Source: Anaerolineaceae bacterium (lineage in GTDB: Bacteria; Chloroflexota; Anaerolineae; Promineifilales; Promineifilaceae). Taken from it: 64,000 nucleotides of DNA. The stretch is taken from the NCBI GenBank assembly GCA_002699125.1, contig PABI01000068.1, positions 27,438-91,437 of the forward strand, written 5' to 3'. Shown here in pieces: positions 42,637-50,973 of the stretch (position 1 is its first letter; every line of letters starts with the position of its first letter). The notes beneath the pieces were generated by a model. The model was given only the letters and a program-made list of their open reading frames with translations, was not told the DNA's origin and ran no database searches. The position numbers were made by a program, and so were the translations under genes.

Positions 42637-43449
42637 ATGCGCACAATTAAACTTTATGATGGCACACCGCTCCCTGTAATGGGCTTGGGCACCTGGGCCA
42701 TGGGTGGTCGCAGCAATCCAGATCCAAGCCAGGATAAACGTGCTTTGGAAGCGATAAAAGCTGCCTTGGAGATTGGCTACACCCATATTGATACGGCCGA
42801 AATGTACGCCAACGGCCACACCGAAGAACTGGTGGGGCAGACCATCCGTGGTGTTGAGCGCAGCAAACTTTTCATCACTACGAAAGTCAGGCCGCCAAAT
42901 CTGAGTTACCAGCGCACATTGGCCTCTATCGATGGCTCGCTGCAGAGGCTGGGTCTAGACACTATTGACCTCTTTCTCATTCATTGGCGCGATTCAACCC
43001 CACTCGCAGAAACGTTTCGTGCCCTTAACGAAGCGGTGCAGGCGGGCAAAATTCGCTATTTGGGCGTCAGTAACTTTGATGTGGACGAAATGAAGGAATC
43101 CCAAGAATTGAGCGAAACGCCCATTGTGACCAATCAGGTGCCGTACAGCCTGACCACCCGCAGCTACGTGCAAAATGGCGTCATTCCGTACTGTCAGGAA
43201 AACGAGATTGTGGTGACGGCTTACTCGCCGGTAGAAGAAGGCAGGCTGCATGTGCAACAGGTGCTGGAAGAGATCGCCGCTGTCCATGACGCCACGCCGT
43301 ATCAGATTGCGCTGGCCTGGCTGGTGCAGCAGCCGTGGGTCATCACCATCCCCATGTCGCATAATCCAACCCACTTACAGCAAAATTGGGACGCCGCCGA
43401 GATCACACTCACTTCAGAAGAGATGGCGCGGCTGGAGGCTTTGGGTTAG
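42637..43449 (+). CDS. Aldo/keto reductase
   Basis: 270-residue NADPH-dependent TIM-barrel reductase. The full tetrad is visible: D52, Y57 (IDTAEMYANG), K83 (ITTKVRPP) and H116 (LFLIHWRD). The nucleotide part includes YLGVSNFDVDEM and TIPMSHNPTHLQQNW. AAGGAG precedes the ATG. The substrate cannot be told. Likely in the same transcript as the PHP gene (27-nt gap). No exact ACGGCCGT copy lies inside it. Confidence 0.92.
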   Translation: MRTIKLYDGTPLPVMGLGTWAMGGRSNPDPSQDKRALEAIKAALEIGYTHIDTAEMYANGHTEELVGQTIRGVERSKLFITTKVRPPNLSYQRTLASIDGSLQRLGLDTIDLFLIHWRDSTPLAETFRALNEAVQAGKIRYLGVSNFDVDEMKESQELSETPIVTNQVPYSLTTRSYVQNGVIPYCQENEIVVTAYSPVEEGRLHVQQVLEEIAAVHDATPYQIALAWLVQQPWVITIPMSHNPTHLQQNWDAAEITLTSEEMARLEALG

Positions 43450-43475
43450 GCACGGCCGTTCCGCCTCAAGAAATA

Positions 43476-43571
43476 AAAATCGAATCACGAATTTCACGAA
43501 TTGACGAATAAAACGAATTTTTCCAACATGAATTCGTGTCATTCGTTCATTCGTCCCATTCGTGATTGTTT
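43476..43571. repeat. Intergenic phrase palindrome (CACGAATTNACGAAT type)
   Basis: AATCACGAATTTCACGAATTG and ACGAATAAAACGAAT face ATTCGTGTCATTCGTTCATTC and CATTCGTGATTG. Located between the reductase and ubiE/menG, same strand. Confidence 0.85.
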
Positions 43572-43638
43572 TTAAAGTGATGGACAAAATCCACAAACGG
43601 CCTATGATCAAGGCCAAAACAACAACAAGGTTTTGACA

Positions 43639-44358
43639 ATGGCTCATCTACAAGGACAAGAACGTGCCCAGTACGTGCAAAATATGTTTGCCCGCATTGC
43701 GGGACGCTATGATTTAATGAACCGGCTAATGACCGGCGGCCAGGACATTCGCTGGCGACGCTACGTCATTCAGCAAGCCAGCTTGCCGCAAAACGGCCGT
43801 CTCCTGGACATCGCGACCGGCACGGGGGATATTGCCCTGGAAGGATTGCACCAGACGCCTGGCTTGCAGGCGGTTGGTGGTGACTTTACCGTGGAAATGA
43901 TGCAGGCGGGCAAGCAAATCCCGGAGCGGCAGCCCATTCAGTGGGTGGGGTCAGACACGCTGGCGCTGCCTTTCCCCGATGACACCTTTGATGCCGTTAC
44001 CTCCGGTTTTCTGATGCGCAACGTCATCGACGTGCCGGGGGCGTTCCGCGAGCAGATGCGGGTGACAAAGCCCGGCGGGCGGGTTGTGGTGTTGGAATCC
44101 AGCCCGCCGAAACGGAATTTGTTACGGCCGTTCATTCTCATCCACCTTAACTATGTCATCCCCCTGCTGGGCAAGCTCATCACCGGCGAATCGGATGCTT
44201 ATCGCTACCTGCCAGACAGCACCCAACAGTTCAAAGACCCGGACACCCTGGCGGACATCATGCGGCAGACCGGCTTGCAAAACGTAACCTACAAGCTGTT
44301 CATGTTTGGCACCGTGGCCATCCACACCGGGCAAAAGCCAGAGTTAGAGGCATCGTAA
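43639..44358 (+). CDS. menG: Demethylmenaquinone methyltransferase (UbiE/MenG)
   Basis: 239-residue class I SAM methyltransferase of the last step of menaquinone synthesis. Family marks: MFARIAGRYDLMNRLMTGG, SAM motif DIATGTGDIAL, MRNVIDVPGAFREQMRVTKPGG and the SDAYRYLPDSTQQF region with a closing NVTYKLFMFGTVAIHTG. Start at the ATG 43639 is preferred over a TTG two codons upstream. No other menaquinone genes are adjacent. Ubiquinone use is unlikely in this kind of bacterium, so menG is the better name. Confidence 0.93.
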   Translation: MAHLQGQERAQYVQNMFARIAGRYDLMNRLMTGGQDIRWRRYVIQQASLPQNGRLLDIATGTGDIALEGLHQTPGLQAVGGDFTVEMMQAGKQIPERQPIQWVGSDTLALPFPDDTFDAVTSGFLMRNVIDVPGAFREQMRVTKPGGRVVVLESSPPKRNLLRPFILIHLNYVIPLLGKLITGESDAYRYLPDSTQQFKDPDTLADIMRQTGLQNVTYKLFMFGTVAIHTGQKPELEAS

Positions 44359-44449
44359 GCGGTAATGTGTAAGGTGGTTTTCAAGTGTGCAGGTTTTCAG
44401 GTACTGCTTGAACACTTAAAGATTTGAACACCGGAACGCATAAACGCTA

Positions 44450-45193
44450 ATGAACCATTCCACTCTCAAGCTCACCCAAATCTCCCCCCACGTATGGATT
44501 TTGCCGCGTCACCCCGATAAAAACCGGGTACAGGCTACCGTCGGCATGATTTTGACAGCCGAACAGACCATTCTGGTGGACGCAGGCAACAGCTTGCAGT
44601 TGGCGCGTCAGATTCAGGCGGCGCTGGCGGCAATGGCCGCCCCACCGGTCAGCCACGTCATTTACACCCATCACCATTGGGACCATACGTTTGGCGCCTG
44701 CGTTTATGGCGTGCCTACCATTGCCCATCAGTTGAGTCATCAATTTTTGCGCCAGATGCGCCAGGAAAACGTGGGTGAAACTTATCTGCGTACCAAGGTG
44801 GAGCGCAATCCGAAACTGATTCTGGACTGGACCACTGCCGATTGGGCTGAATTTGAGATTATCCTGCCGGAGATCACCTACGAGGGGCAAAAGCAGCTGC
44901 AATTTGATGATGTGTTGCTGGAACTGGTGCATGTGGGTGGCGTACACGCGGCCGATTCCACCGTGATCAGAGTGGTTAAAGATGGTGTTATGTTCCTGGG
45001 TGACTGCTACTATCCTGCGCCTGGCTACGAAAATCCCACCGACCAGATGCTGGACATGGAGATGCTGGCCAATCTACTGGATGAGCGATACCATACCTAC
45101 ATTGATGGTCATAATGCGCCGATGCAGACACGCCACGTGCGCCGCATTTTGCGCTCGCAGGCGCTGCTGACCCGCCTTAACAGCAGCCGTTGA
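44450..45193 (+). CDS. Metallo-beta-lactamase-fold hydrolase
   Basis: 247 residues with the MBL zinc motif THHHWDH (H74, H76, D78, H79), then VHVGGVHAADSTVI and the late FLGDCYYP and DGHNAP ligand loops. Signal peptide absent, so cytoplasmic. The family covers many hydrolases; the substrate is not readable from the sequence. The next gene starts 18 nt downstream with GGAG in between, so they form a pair. Confidence 0.87.
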   Translation: MNHSTLKLTQISPHVWILPRHPDKNRVQATVGMILTAEQTILVDAGNSLQLARQIQAALAAMAAPPVSHVIYTHHHWDHTFGACVYGVPTIAHQLSHQFLRQMRQENVGETYLRTKVERNPKLILDWTTADWAEFEIILPEITYEGQKQLQFDDVLLELVHVGGVHAADSTVIRVVKDGVMFLGDCYYPAPGYENPTDQMLDMEMLANLLDERYHTYIDGHNAPMQTRHVRRILRSQALLTRLNSSR

Positions 45194-45211
45194 TGAATCA
45201 AGGAGCCTTCC

Positions 45212-45865
45212 ATGTTAGATCTAACCCACGAACCCGATCTCGGGTATATCTTCTATCCGCCAGAAACACCTCACTATCCAGGACATCCCCGTCTAGACGT
45301 TGTCATCCCCGCAACGCCAACCTACCGTCATTTTGATCCGCAAAAGGTTCGCTTTCAGGTTGTGTTGCCTTCAAGCGGTATGTCGCAAATTACCATTCAC
45401 CATCCCTGGTCGTTTAGTAAGGCATATCACGTGTGTGCTGGCCGAATCTTCATCACCGACCGTGTTCCTAAATTAGTTGAGGCGTTTTCTTTTGGTGGTG
45501 AGCTGCAAATTCTTTCTGATGCTGAACACACGGTTTGTGCGCTCACATCTCCTGCGCCTATTTTTGCCTTATTTGAACCGCATGATTTGTCTATGTGGAT
45601 AACGGCCGAAGTTGAAGGATTGTTGGCCCGGCAAAAAGCACATTGGGATCCCCAGCACCCGCATGATTTTGAAACGCATCTGGCTACTCTGGACCCACTG
45701 CTTCTTTATGCCAGTTGTTTGCAAACACTTCAGCAGCAAGCATGGCCAGCCCATAATCCTGAATCTGATGGTCCGCATTTTGTAGCGGCCGAAATCAATA
45801 GATTGCAGGCAAAAGGGGATTGGCCGCTGGTTGTACCTCATCTGGAGCAGATGTTTTCTTCGTAG
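45212..45865 (+). CDS. Unknown 217-residue protein paired with the MBL hydrolase
   Basis: No family recognised. A beta-rich N-terminal 130 residues, rich in Pro, His and aromatic residues (YIFYPPETPHYPGHPRLDV, SQITIHHPWSFSKAYHVC), precede a helical C-terminal part (LLLYASCLQTLQQQAW, AAEINRLQAKGDW). No signal peptide or membrane helix. GGAG precedes the ATG. The 18-nt distance from the MBL gene suggests a shared job, which remains unknown. Confidence 0.65.
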   Translation: MLDLTHEPDLGYIFYPPETPHYPGHPRLDVVIPATPTYRHFDPQKVRFQVVLPSSGMSQITIHHPWSFSKAYHVCAGRIFITDRVPKLVEAFSFGGELQILSDAEHTVCALTSPAPIFALFEPHDLSMWITAEVEGLLARQKAHWDPQHPHDFETHLATLDPLLLYASCLQTLQQQAWPAHNPESDGPHFVAAEINRLQAKGDWPLVVPHLEQMFSS

Positions 45866-45881
45866 GTAAACAGTTTAAGAA

Positions 45882-45957
45882 AGGGCCACAGAGGAAAAAG
45901 AGAAGATAGAGAAGTTGAGACCAATCTCAAAAATCTCTGGGAACTCTGTGGCCAATA
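45882..45957. repeat. Intergenic phrase palindrome (CCACAGAGGAAAAAGAG type)
   Basis: GGGCCACAGAGGAAAAAGAG and AGATAGAGAAGTTGAG face CTCAAAAATCTCTGGGAAC and TCTGTGGCC. Same type as 31930. Confidence 0.8.
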
Positions 45958-46075
45958 TTCGGATAGGTACTAAACCAGACTGCAACGAGAAGTCACGAGA
46001 CCTGCTGTCCAAAGCCAGCGCCTCCGTAATTAATGTGTAAGAATTGTTACATATTGGTTGGGTATACTAAAAGGC

Positions 46076-46876
46076 ATGAAACGATTTTTGTGGCTTGCCC
46101 TGATTTTATTGATTTTTACCGCCTGTACGCCGACGACAGAAACGGCCGTATCCCCGCAACCATCCCCCGAAACGGCCGTTCTGCCCACCGCTACCGTTCC
46201 GCCACCCGTCATTGTTGAGGAAAGCGCAACTGTGGCCGAAGCCACGGCCGTACCCAACCCCACACAACCAGCAGCAGATCCGACGCCCACCTTCGCTGTT
46301 GAAGCAGAACCAACCGCCGCAGAAGCGGCTGACGAAACCGGCGTCATCAGCGGGCGAACGGATGAGGGCGCCTTTTTTCTGGGCGATCCCAACGCACCCA
46401 TCACCCACATCGACTACTCTGATTTCCTCTGAGGCAGCTGCCGTGCCTACGTGCTAGGCACAGAGCCAGAGATCATTGCCAACTACGTAGAAACTGGCCG
46501 GGTGAAACTTGTTTTTTGGCCGGTGCTCAATCATGGCGACCCCAGCGTTTACTCCACGCTCACGGCCGAATGCATGGGCCAGCAAGACCCGGACCTGTTT
46601 TGGGTTGCCCATGAACACCTCTTTGCCAACCAGGCCGATTTGTGGCGGGCGGACCGGGATTATTACGTGAATACGGCCGTATCCCTCGGTGCCGACCAAT
46701 CCCAATTTGAAGCGTGTTACGATGGGCCAGACGGCATTGCCACCGTGCTGGCGTTGGACGACATTCGCCGCCAGCGCAGCATTTTCAGCCAGCCCATCTT
46801 CGACATCAACGGCGAAATTTTTGTCGGTGCCCAGCCGTATGATAGCTTTGCGGCCGTTTTTGATGCCCTGCCCTAA
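46076..46876 (+). CDS. DsbA-like thioredoxin-fold lipoprotein, probable selenoprotein (UxxC active site)
   Basis: One frame runs from 46076 to 46876 with a single in-frame TGA at 46430-46432 (codon 119). Before it: lipobox LIFTAC (Cys17), a Thr/Pro/Ala-rich linker and the fold start FFLGDPNAPITHIDYSDFL. After it: GSCRAYVLGTEPEIIANYVE, then GRVKLVFWPVL, the helical FWVAHEHLFANQADLW, the cis-Pro strand SQPIFDINGEIFVGAQPY. In DsbA/thiol-disulfide relatives the segment reads YSDFQCPYC, so the TGA falls exactly on the first catalytic Cys, giving U119-G-S-C122. The TGA is followed by a perfect hairpin at 46443-46461. Genes nearby use TGA as an ordinary stop, so the recoding would be local. The alternative is a nonsense mutation. 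Role: extracytoplasmic disulfide or redox chemistry. Confidence 0.75.
46433..46461 (+). promoter_or_regulatory. Putative bacterial SECIS element
   Basis: GTGCCTA (46443-46449) pairs perfectly with TAGGCAC (46455-46461) around the 5-nt loop CGTGC, which has a G at its second position and a GT. The loop starts 17 nt after the TGA. A self-complementary GGCAGCTGCC fills the linker. Position and loop agree with known bacterial SECIS features; SelB binding is inference. Confidence 0.6.
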
Positions 46877-46973
46877 AACAAGCATAACTTTTAATTATGA
46901 CTCTCTGCTTTAACCGGTGCTAAAACAGATTAACTAGTTGCCTTCTCTCCGCTGCTGTATTAGTATTCAGGTT

Positions 46974-47696
46974 ATGTTTATTGGAAATACAGAAGATGCG
47001 CCGGTTAAGCTGCTGGTTGTTGACGACAATGTCTCTATTTTGCGGGCTGTAGAAACAGCGCTGCGGCGGGAAGCCTTTGTGGTGCATACGGCCGTATCCG
47101 GCGAAGAAGCACTCTCTGTCATTTCTCGCACCGGGCTGCCCCACTTAGCCATTATCGATTTGAATATGCCGGGCATGGATGGTTTTGAGCTGTGTGAAGC
47201 CATTCACGAATTTTCTGACCTGCCCATCATCATGCTTACCGCCATCGACGATGAAGAAACCGTTGTGTTTGGGCTGGATCGCTATGCGGAGGATTACATC
47301 GTAAAGCCGTTCCGGCCGGCGGAACTGGTGGCGCGGGTGCGGCGGGTGCTGCGCCGCATGGGGGATTTTGCCTACACGCTGGAGCCAGTCATCAAGGTGG
47401 ATGAAGATTTACAGGTCGATTTTCCCAACCGCAAAGCGTTTGTGCGCGAACGGCCGGTGCAGCTCACCCCCACCGAAGCAAAACTGCTTTACATTCTCAT
47501 GCGCAACGCCGGTCGCACGGTGACCAACGGCTTTTTGCTGCGCCGCGTCTGGCCCATGGACGACGCGTTTGAAGATCGGCTGCACACCCACATTTACCGC
47601 CTGCGCCGCAAAATTGAAGTTTCCCCCAAAGACCCCCATTACATCATTTCTGATTGGGGCACCGGCTACAGCTTCTTATCCCAGCAAGAAGCGTGA
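46974..47696 (+). CDS. OmpR-family response regulator (orphan)
   Basis: About 240 residues from the ATG at 46974. Receiver domain: LLVVDDN acidic pair, phospho-acceptor D62 in IIDLNMPGMDG, switch Thr in IIMLTAID and Lys in YIVKPFRP. DNA-binding domain: winged helix with QLTPTEAKLLYILMRNAGR and DRLHTHIYRLRRKIE. No histidine kinase is adjacent, so its partner is elsewhere. No strong Shine-Dalgarno. It sits directly downstream of the probable selenoprotein, with about 100 nt between them. Confidence 0.92.
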   Translation: MFIGNTEDAPVKLLVVDDNVSILRAVETALRREAFVVHTAVSGEEALSVISRTGLPHLAIIDLNMPGMDGFELCEAIHEFSDLPIIMLTAIDDEETVVFGLDRYAEDYIVKPFRPAELVARVRRVLRRMGDFAYTLEPVIKVDEDLQVDFPNRKAFVRERPVQLTPTEAKLLYILMRNAGRTVTNGFLLRRVWPMDDAFEDRLHTHIYRLRRKIEVSPKDPHYIISDWGTGYSFLSQQEA

Positions 47697-47706
47697 CGCT
47701 TCCCCA

Positions 47707-47734
47707 CCTGTCATTCCTGCGAAGGCGGGAATCC
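47707..47734. repeat. Short REP-like palindrome inside the HAD gene's end
   Basis: CATTCCTGCGAAGGCGGGAATCC forms ATTCCTGC/GGCGGGAAT around GAA. This is a form of a REP-like phrase seen widely in bacteria. It encodes the last residues of the HAD protein. Confidence 0.6.
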
Positions 47735-48394
47735 ACTCTCCTGAAACCAATAATCTAAATTGCCCAACACATCCTCAAGCGACTGGTAAAGAAAGTGCAC
47801 GTGGCTGAAATCGGCCGTTTTTGTTTGGGCGTTGGGAATGGCGATGACGGTCATGCCGGCGTTAACCGCTGCCTGGCTGCCGGGGCCAGAATCTTCTAAC
47901 GCCAGGCACTCTTGCGGGGCGATGCCTAAACGCTCGGCAGCTAACAGGTAAATGTCTGGACTGGGCTTACCGTGGGTTACTTCATCCCCGGCGGCGATGG
48001 CCCGGCACCGTTCTTGCAGACCAAGCTGCTGCAAAATCTCAATGGCATGGCTGCGCGGGCTGGAGGTGGCCACACCCCAGGGAATATTGCGGCGGGCAAT
48101 TTCGGCGTGCAGGGCGTGCAGCCCGGGCATGGTGGGCACACCGTTGGCCCGAATCTGGCTGTAGATAGCGGCACGCTTGCTGATGATGGTGGGCACCGGC
48201 TCTGGCAAATTAAACAGCTCCTTAATGACCGGTGTACTGACGTCGGCCCGCAGCCCGATGATGTTTTGCACGATCTTCTCGTTAAGCTGGTGGCCATACG
48301 GCCGTAAATATTCATCCCACGCCTGCTGCGACAGTGGTTCACTGTCCACCATCAATCCATCCATATCGAAAACAATTGCTTTGTGTTGGCTCAA
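47711..48394 (-). CDS. HAD-superfamily phosphatase (beta-phosphoglucomutase-like)
   Basis: 227 residues. HAD motif I is VFDMDGLMVDSE (nucleophile and acid Asp), motif II is ATSSPRS, the Lys motif is HGKPSPDIYLLAA and motif III ends ALEDSGPGSQAA. The helical cap lies between motifs I and II, so it is a C1-type HAD as in beta-phosphoglucomutase, phosphoglycolate phosphatase or 2-deoxyglucose-6-phosphatase. Exact substrate unknown. Convergent with the response regulator, with 14 nt between stops. Confidence 0.9.
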   Translation of the reverse strand: MSQHKAIVFDMDGLMVDSEPLSQQAWDEYLRPYGHQLNEKIVQNIIGLRADVSTPVIKELFNLPEPVPTIISKRAAIYSQIRANGVPTMPGLHALHAEIARRNIPWGVATSSPRSHAIEILQQLGLQERCRAIAAGDEVTHGKPSPDIYLLAAERLGIAPQECLALEDSGPGSQAAVNAGMTVIAIPNAQTKTADFSHVHFLYQSLEDVLGNLDYWFQESGFPPSQE

Positions 48395-48404
48395 GGTATG
48401 CCCC

Positions 48405-48476
48405 CATTTAAATTTCCCCGGAAACTTTCAGTAAGGTAAATGATCTGGAAGATAGTTTCCGGGGAAATGGTAGTTT
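48405..48476. repeat. Intergenic inverted repeat (ATTTCCCCGGAAACT type)
   Basis: AAATTTCCCCGGAAACTTTC faces GATAGTTTCCGGGGAAAT, a 15-bp near-perfect stem with about 35 nt between arms. It lies between the divergent HAD and reductase genes. Confidence 0.85.
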
Positions 48477-48544
48477 GCGTATCATCGGCGGGGATTTTAC
48501 CGTTTCTGTCTTTTTCCGGCATCCCGCGTAAAATGGACGGTACC

Positions 48545-49045
48545 ATGACAACCGCCACAAAGTTAAATTGGCTGCAAAAAATCAATACGCGCATTGCCAT
48601 GTCGGCAGTTGGGGCCAGGCTGCTGGCCCATACCATCCACCATTTGGACCGCTTGGTGCTGCGGTTGAGCAACGGCCGTTCCACGGCTGCTACCCTGCTC
48701 ACTGGCCTGCAAATCCTGAGCCTGACCACCACCGGTGCCAAAAGCGGCCAACCGCGTACCGTGCCGCTGGTGGCTATTCCCCACAGCGAGAATCGGCTGA
48801 TTGTGATTGCCTCCAACTGGGGCCAGACCAAGCATCCCGCCTGGTATCATAACCTTGTGGCCCATCCCCAGGTAACGGTGACGCGAGACGGCCGTTCCCA
48901 ACCGTACATTGCGCGTGATACCTCTGGTGCTGAACGCGAGGCGTGCTGGCAGGCTGCCCTGCAAACATACCCTGGCTACGCTGCCTACAAACAGCGCACC
49001 GAGCGGCAAATCCCCGTTATTGTGCTGACGCCACAGACAGATTGA
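48545..49045 (+). CDS. Deazaflavin (F420)-dependent nitroreductase-family protein
   Basis: 166 residues from the ATG at 48545; in-frame starts at 48533 and 48440 are possible but the latter overlaps the palindrome. The core pattern of the DDN/DUF385 split-barrel is clear: LQILSLTTTGAKSGQPRTVPL, then VIASNWGQTKHPAWYHNLVA and VTVTRDGR. Members bind F420, and some actinobacterial ones activate nitro-drugs. F420 use here is inference from the family. GC and codon use like neighbours. Confidence 0.85.
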   Translation: MTTATKLNWLQKINTRIAMSAVGARLLAHTIHHLDRLVLRLSNGRSTAATLLTGLQILSLTTTGAKSGQPRTVPLVAIPHSENRLIVIASNWGQTKHPAWYHNLVAHPQVTVTRDGRSQPYIARDTSGAEREACWQAALQTYPGYAAYKQRTERQIPVIVLTPQTD

Positions 49046-49177
49046 CCTTTCAAATCCTCTCAAATATCGGCTGATCTTCATAGAAACTGGCTGAATCATT
49101 CAGAGATGTTTATGATAGGTTTGTCTTATCACCCAACAAACCATCATTTATAGATTTCGAATTATTTGAGAAGGATT

Positions 49178-50323
49178 ATGGCAAAAACGATTTTTTTAAC
49201 CGGGGCAACAGGATACGTCGGCTGTCATTTGGCGCATCGCTTTTTGGCGGAGGGGCACACCGTTTTGGCGCTGGTGCGGCAAAAAGATGGGGAGTCGGTG
49301 CAGCAGCGTATTGAAACGGCCGTCCTTGAAGTTGGCCCGCTTTCTGATGAAGCAATGGCTAACTTGCTGGCCATCCCCGGCACGGTCGAAGATTCAGCGC
49401 AGGAGTTGGGGGCCGCCTTACGCGCCCAGTTTAGCGGCTCTATTGATGAACTGTGGCACAGTGCGGCTATTTTTAATTTTAAGGAACGGGAACGGCCGTT
49501 GGTCGAAGCGACCAACATCGAGGGCACGCGCCATCTGCTTGAGCTGGCCTGCCAGGTAAACCCGGCCACGCCGCCGCGCTTCATCTACATCAGCACAGCT
49601 TACTGTTTAGGCAGTGAATATAACACCCCTGTGCCTGAAAATATCCCCAATCAGGTGAACGAATTCCGCTCCATTTATGAATGGTCCAAGCACAGTGCCG
49701 AGCGGCTGGTGGACCAATACCAGCAGGAACAGCGGCTGGACGTCACGATCTTTCGTCCATCGATTGTGATTGGCACGCCGGAAACGGCCGTGCTTTGCAA
49801 TTCCGGCTACTATCAGGTGCTTACCGAGTGCCGCCGCTTGCGCACCCTGCTAGAACGCAATCAGGGCGACGAGTTCGACGGCGACGTGCAGACCCGGCTG
49901 CAAGGCGATCCCTACACGCCGCTTAATCTGGTGCCTATCGACTTTGTGGTGGAAAGTATGGTTTATCTGGCCCACTGCGTCCATCTCGCCTCAGACAAAA
50001 CCAACCTGTTCAACATTGTCAACGAACGGCCGCCCACCATCAAAGAAGTCCATCGCGCGCTGGTTTCCAGCCTGGATATGACGGGGCTGAAGTTGGTGTC
50101 CCCTGAGCAGTTTGACGTGGAACCGATGAACCAGATGGAAAAAGTGATCAACCGCCGTATTGCCTTCCAGGCCCCCTACATGCACGAGCAAATCCATTTT
50201 TCTACCGATACCTTCCGCCAGTTCGTGCCCCAACACGTTTTGCCGCCGCCCAAAGTAGATTGGCATTACATGGAGCAGGTCAACGCCATCTTCCTTGCCC
50301 AATTTGAAGATGATGATCAGTAG
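49178..50323 (+). CDS. Extended SDR / thioester-reductase-type oxidoreductase
   Basis: 381 residues from the ATG at 49178 (AAGGA upstream). The Rossmann start is FLTGATGYVGCHLAHRFL, the catalytic Ser/Thr region is FIYISTAYCLGSEY and the YxxxK pair is in IYEWSKHSAERLV. The LFNIVNERPPTIKEVHRAL end and overall layout match the NAD-binding-4 group (male-sterility fatty-acyl-CoA reductases and carboxylic-acid-reductase terminal domains). It may reduce an acyl thioester to aldehyde or alcohol; the substrate is unknown. The GNAT gene follows with 71 nt between. Confidence 0.85.
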   Translation: MAKTIFLTGATGYVGCHLAHRFLAEGHTVLALVRQKDGESVQQRIETAVLEVGPLSDEAMANLLAIPGTVEDSAQELGAALRAQFSGSIDELWHSAAIFNFKERERPLVEATNIEGTRHLLELACQVNPATPPRFIYISTAYCLGSEYNTPVPENIPNQVNEFRSIYEWSKHSAERLVDQYQQEQRLDVTIFRPSIVIGTPETAVLCNSGYYQVLTECRRLRTLLERNQGDEFDGDVQTRLQGDPYTPLNLVPIDFVVESMVYLAHCVHLASDKTNLFNIVNERPPTIKEVHRALVSSLDMTGLKLVSPEQFDVEPMNQMEKVINRRIAFQAPYMHEQIHFSTDTFRQFVPQHVLPPPKVDWHYMEQVNAIFLAQFEDDDQ

Positions 50324-50394
50324 AGGCGAGGCAATCCGGTAAAACCTGTGCCAAAGTTGCTGTTCAACCGTCGGGTTGCCTCACCCAAAACCCT

Positions 50395-50973
50395 ATGTCT
50401 GAATCTGACGATATTCTCCAATTACAAATGGTCTGGCCAACCAGCCAACTGGCTCAACCACCGCAGGTGGTGCTGCCGGCCGGCTATCGTTTGCGTACTT
50501 ATCAGCCTGGGGATGAGCCCCGCTTTTTTGAGGTGATGGCTTTGGCCGGTTGGTCGGGCTGGGACGAAGCAAAGTTGAAGCCGTGGCTGTACCGCATCGT
50601 GCCGCAGGGTTGGTTTATGGCAGTTACCCAAGCCGATGACCTGATTGTGGCCACGGCGATGGCGACCCACGATCATACCTGGATACGGCCGTTTTCTGGC
50701 GAGGTAGGCTGGGTGGCGGGCGATCCGGCGCATAAGGGGCGAGGTTTGGGAACGGCCGTCGTTGCGGCGGTGACGGCCCGATTCATTGAGATAGGCTATT
50801 CGTCCATCCACCTGTTCACCGAGCATTACCGGCTGGCAGCGCTTAACATTTACCTGCGCCTGGGCTATTTGCCGCTGCTTTACCGGCCAGATATGTTCGA
50901 TTTGTGGCAAGATGTGTGTGTGGCATTAAAGCGGCCGTTTACCCCAAAACTGTGGCCCACAGCACCCGCTTAA
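50395..50973 (+). CDS. GNAT-family N-acetyltransferase
   Basis: 192 residues, one GNAT fold. The acetyl-CoA loop is visible as GDPAHKGRGLGTAVVAAV, followed by FTEHYRLAALNIYLRLGYLP. Substrate unknown. The end overlaps the convergent glycosyltransferase gene by 4 nt. No strong Shine-Dalgarno. Confidence 0.88.
   Translation: MSESDDILQLQMVWPTSQLAQPPQVVLPAGYRLRTYQPGDEPRFFEVMALAGWSGWDEAKLKPWLYRIVPQGWFMAVTQADDLIVATAMATHDHTWIRPFSGEVGWVAGDPAHKGRGLGTAVVAAVTARFIEIGYSSIHLFTEHYRLAALNIYLRLGYLPLLYRPDMFDLWQDVCVALKRPFTPKLWPTAPA

Noticed and set aside
46451..46876. A separate gene beginning after the TGA at 46430
   Set aside because: It has no Shine-Dalgarno or signal peptide and starts in the middle of a thioredoxin-like fold whose first part is the upstream frame in the same register. 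One gene read through TGA explains both parts.
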